From Actinomadura sp. KC06 (GTDB lineage: Bacteria; Actinomycetota; Actinomycetes; Streptosporangiales; Streptosporangiaceae), in NCBI RefSeq assembly GCF_004348735.1, contig NZ_SMKT01000012.1, positions 1 to 64,000 of the forward strand: 64,000 nt of DNA. The letters are read 5' to 3'. Below the pieces are notes generated by a model. That model did not search any database. It saw only the letters and a program-made list of their open reading frames with translations, and was not told the origin of the DNA. Below are positions 61,779 through 64,000 of the stretch, in pieces. Position numbers and translations under genes: made by a program. The stretch's first letter is position 1. Each line of letters begins with the position of its first letter.

Positions 61779-62651
61779 GTGACCGCTGAAACGCAGGCCG
61801 ACGCGCCGCTGGCCGCGCGGGGCGTCACGGTCGGGTACGGCGGTCGGACGGTCATCGACGGCCTCGACGTGGCGATCCCGCCCGGGGTCATCACGACGAT
61901 CATCGGCCCGAACGGCTGCGGGAAGACGACCCTGCTCCGGACGCTGTCGCGGCTGCTCAGGCCGTCGAAGGGCACGGTCGTCCTGGACGGCGAGGACATC
62001 GCCAAGCTCAAGACCAGGAACGTCGCCAAGAGGCTCGGCCTGCTGCCGCAGGCGCCGGTGGCGCCGGACGGGCTGACGGTCGCCGACCTCGTCGCGAGGG
62101 GCCGCCATCCGCACCAGAGCTGGCTGCGGCAGTGGTCGTCGGACGACGCCGCCGTCGTGGAGCGCGCGCTCGCCATGACCGGGGTGTCCGACCTGGCCGA
62201 CCGTCCGGTGGACTCGCTGTCCGGCGGGCAGCGCCAGCGCGTCTGGATCTCGATGACCCTGGCTCAGGGCACCGACCTGCTGCTGCTGGACGAGCCGACC
62301 ACCTACCTGGACCTGGCGCACGCGATCGACGTCCTCGACCTGGTGGACGACCTGCACGAGTCGGGACGCACCGTCGTCATGGTCCTGCACGACCTCAACC
62401 TGGCGACGCGCTACAGCGACAACCTCATCGTGATGCGGGCGGGGACGGTCCTGGCGCAGGGGCATCCGCGGGACGTGATCACCGCCGGGCTGCTGGACGA
62501 GGCGTTCGGCCTGCGCGCGGAGGTGATCGACGACCCGGTGGGCGACCGTCCGCTGATCGTCCCGATCGGCCGCACCCACGTCCGCCCCGGCGGCGCCCAC
62601 GTCCGCCCTGGTCGGAGGCGGGACCCCGATGGAGAAGAAGATCCTAATTAG
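61779..62651 (+). CDS. Siderophore ABC importer ATP-binding protein (FepC type)
   Basis: This 290-residue ATPase has Walker A GPNGCGKTT, Q-loop GLLPQAPVAPDGLTVADLVARGR, signature LSGGQRQRVWISMTLAQ, Walker B LLLLDEPTTYLD and H-loop VLHDLNLATRY, all typical of the FepC/FhuC group. GTG 61779 follows AAAGGAG; ATG 61758 in the same frame is the alternative start. The last codons overlap the iron box of the next gene. The C-terminal 25 residues are a basic His/Arg/Pro tail (VRPGGAHVRPGRRR). Confidence 0.88.
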   Translation: MTAETQADAPLAARGVTVGYGGRTVIDGLDVAIPPGVITTIIGPNGCGKTTLLRTLSRLLRPSKGTVVLDGEDIAKLKTRNVAKRLGLLPQAPVAPDGLTVADLVARGRHPHQSWLRQWSSDDAAVVERALAMTGVSDLADRPVDSLSGGQRQRVWISMTLAQGTDLLLLDEPTTYLDLAHAIDVLDLVDDLHESGRTVVMVLHDLNLATRYSDNLIVMRAGTVLAQGHPRDVITAGLLDEAFGLRAEVIDDPVGDRPLIVPIGRTHVRPGGAHVRPGRRRDPDGEEDPN

Positions 62652-62666
62652 GTTAGGCTGCCCTTA
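62648..62666. promoter_or_regulatory. Iron box before the siderophore-binding protein
   Basis: TTAGGTTAGGCTGCCCTTA overlaps the stop codon of the ATPase gene and lies 72 bases before the binding-protein ATG. It gives the binding protein its own iron-repressed promoter in addition to any readthrough. Confidence 0.8.
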
Positions 62667-62738
62667 TTTACGCCTGTTAATGTACGTCTGCTCTGGAACG
62701 ATCCAGCGGCGTCCGGCCTGGAAAGCAAGGGATTTCGC

Positions 62739-63797
62739 ATGCCACTCCCCCGACTGACACGTCCGAGATCCCGGCGGCGGCCGGCCGCGCTCCTGTCGGC
62801 CGCGGCCCTCGGCGCCGCGCTCCTCACGGGCTGCGGCTCCGACTCCTCGGACGACGCGGACGGCGGCGCGCAGGCCGCCGCGGGCGGCGTCTTCCCGGTC
62901 ACCGTGGAGCACGCGTTCGGGTCCACGAAGATCACCGAGGCTCCGAAGCGGGTCGTCTCCGTCGGCTACACCGACGACCAGGCCATCCTGGCGCTCGGCA
63001 CCAAGCCCGTCGGCATGGTCGACCAGTACCCGAACCCGGCGGGCACATCCCCCGACATCAACACCCAGTGGCCCTGGGTGAAGGACAAGTGGGGCGACGC
63101 CAGGCCCGAGGTCGTCATGAACAACGGCGACACCGGCCCGAACTTCGAGAAGATCGCCGCGCTGCGCCCCGACCTGATCATCGCGGTCTACTCCGAGATC
63201 GACCAGGCCGCCTACGACAAGCTCTCCAAGATCGCCCCGACGGTGGGCCGGACGAAGGCGGAGAAGGAGCCGTTCAGCGCGCCGTGGCAGGACAACGCGG
63301 TGCACATCGCCAAGGCCCTCGGCAAGGAGGCCGAGGGCAAGAAGCTGGTGCAGGACATCCAGGCCAAGCTCGACGCCGCCCGCAAGGCGCACCCGGCCTT
63401 CGCGGGCCAGACCGCCGTCGCCGTGTCCTGGTACAAGGACTCGATCGCGCCGTTCACCACGACCGACGTGCGCGGACGGCTGCTCTCGGGCATCGGCTTC
63501 AAGGGCGCCGCCGAGATCGACAAGATCGCGGGCGGCAAGTTCTTCACGGTGCTGTCCCCCGAGCGCATGGACCTCATCGACGTCGACCGCATCTTCGTCA
63601 TCAACGACAAGGCGGACCAGGAGGCGCTGAAGAAGTTCGAGCTGTTCGCCAACCTCTCCGCAGTCAAGGGCGGGAAGGTGTCCTACCTGCTGGACAGCGA
63701 GGGCCCGGCGATCGGCGCGGCCATGTCCCAGGGCACGCTGCTGTCCCTGCCGTATGCGATCGACGAGCTGGTCAAGGCAGCAGCCGCCCAGGGGTGA
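62739..63797 (+). CDS. Siderophore-binding lipoprotein (FecB/FhuD type)
   Basis: This 352-residue lipoprotein has a twin-basic N-tail, hydrophobic segment and lipobox LLTGC (Cys32). The mature protein is a class III binding protein (EAPKRVVSVGYTDDQAILALG, PEVVMNNGDTGPNFEKIAAL, RPDLIIAVYSEIDQAAYDKL, VAVSWYKDSIAPFTT). It delivers ferric siderophore to the two permeases. No siderophore biosynthesis gene is in the window, so it may scavenge siderophores of others or serve a distant cluster. The next gene overlaps its stop (GTGA). Confidence 0.9.
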   Translation: MPLPRLTRPRSRRRPAALLSAAALGAALLTGCGSDSSDDADGGAQAAAGGVFPVTVEHAFGSTKITEAPKRVVSVGYTDDQAILALGTKPVGMVDQYPNPAGTSPDINTQWPWVKDKWGDARPEVVMNNGDTGPNFEKIAALRPDLIIAVYSEIDQAAYDKLSKIAPTVGRTKAEKEPFSAPWQDNAVHIAKALGKEAEGKKLVQDIQAKLDAARKAHPAFAGQTAVAVSWYKDSIAPFTTTDVRGRLLSGIGFKGAAEIDKIAGGKFFTVLSPERMDLIDVDRIFVINDKADQEALKKFELFANLSAVKGGKVSYLLDSEGPAIGAAMSQGTLLSLPYAIDELVKAAAAQG

Positions 63798-64000
63798 GCA
63801 CCACCGACACACGCGCCACGGGGACGACGGCGACCCTGCACACGGCGACCGGACGCGAGGCGGCCCGATGGGTCGCCTCGCATTGCCGGGACGTGCCGTG
63901 GCTGACGTCCGCGACCGTCCTCACGACGGTGGCCGGGGCGGCGCTCCAGGTGCTGCCGGTGCTGCTGCTCGGCCGCGTGGCGGACGGGGTGGCCGGCGGC
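63794..64000 (+). CDS. ABC half-transporter, 5' part only
   Basis: The GTG at 63794 overlaps the binding-protein stop (GTGA). The 69 visible residues have a Thr/Ala-rich start, then RWVASHCRDVPWLTSATVLT and a hydrophobic segment GAALQVLPVLLLGRVADGVA. This is like the first helix of ABC exporter-type half-transporters that often follow siderophore importers and handle export or reduction-coupled import (IrtAB-like). The gene runs off the window, so no nucleotide-binding domain can be checked. Confidence 0.65.
   Translation, partial: MSTTDTRATGTTATLHTATGREAARWVASHCRDVPWLTSATVLTTVAGAALQVLPVLLLGRVADGVAGG

Noticed and set aside
1..64000. tRNA, rRNA, riboswitch, CRISPR array, intact IS or prophage
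   Set aside because: I found no cloverleaf, rRNA block, regularly spaced repeats, full transposase with terminal repeats or phage structural genes when reading both strands.

Overview
The window is a high-GC (visibly about 70%) chromosomal segment of a filamentous-type actinobacterium. The content supports this: GTG and TTG starts, an ECF SigK/RskA pair, a DmdR/IdeR-type iron box, a large LuxR-family ATP-binding regulator, a DUF397 protein, STAND and CHAT proteins and many secreted proteases. A Streptosporangiales member such as an Actinomadura-like genus would fit, but that is inference. I found no rRNA, tRNA, CRISPR array, intact insertion sequence or phage.

Left part (1-12.7 kb): an FAD monooxygenase, a decayed transposase, a large secreted protease joining a subtilisin, two PKD domains, a trypsin and a P domain (with one frameshift), the wreck of a streptogrisin-type protease prodomain, a LuxR-family regulator followed by an intact secreted S1 protease, and a nitrilase-superfamily hydrolase.

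Middle left (12.9-33.5 kb), an accessory region: a three-gene operon ending in a TPR-CHAT (caspase-like) protein; an ECF sigma factor fused to a SnoaL domain, with a free SnoaL protein; a MacB/LolD-type ABC exporter behind a perfect palindrome; two exported NTF2-like proteins; a LysR regulator; a cyclase-like/STAND/TPR protein coupled to DUF397; an ASCH-domain protein; a DUF3500 protein; and small or broken genes and transposase scraps.

Middle right (33.6-42.2 kb): a nucleoside/nucleobase cluster. A CynX-type MFS carrier and uridine phosphorylase diverge from an FCD-type regulator. The regulator is followed by an NMT1-type ABC importer whose permease carries two permease domains, a cytosine-deaminase-like amidohydrolase and a purine nucleoside phosphorylase.

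The most unusual part is 43.9-53.9 kb: a tightly overlapping ten-gene minus-strand operon (GntR regulator, DUF1989, PxpA, branched-chain-type aminotransferase, two RraA-type aldolases, M20 peptidase, a third RraA, PxpB, PxpC) diverging from an MFS importer. Two reverse-complement operator copies lie between them, one inside the MFS promoter. The gene set reads as a catabolic route for an amidated or lactam, 4-substituted glutamate-like compound: import, amide hydrolysis, lactam opening, transamination, aldol cleavage.

Right end (53.9-64 kb): an ArsR regulator with an SRPBCC domain fused in frame to an alpha/beta hydrolase; a SigK/RskA pair diverging from a molybdopterin oxidoreductase and a fasciclin lipoprotein, with matching promoter motifs on both strands; and an iron-box-controlled siderophore importer (two permeases, ATPase, binding protein) followed by the start of an ABC half-transporter cut by the window edge.
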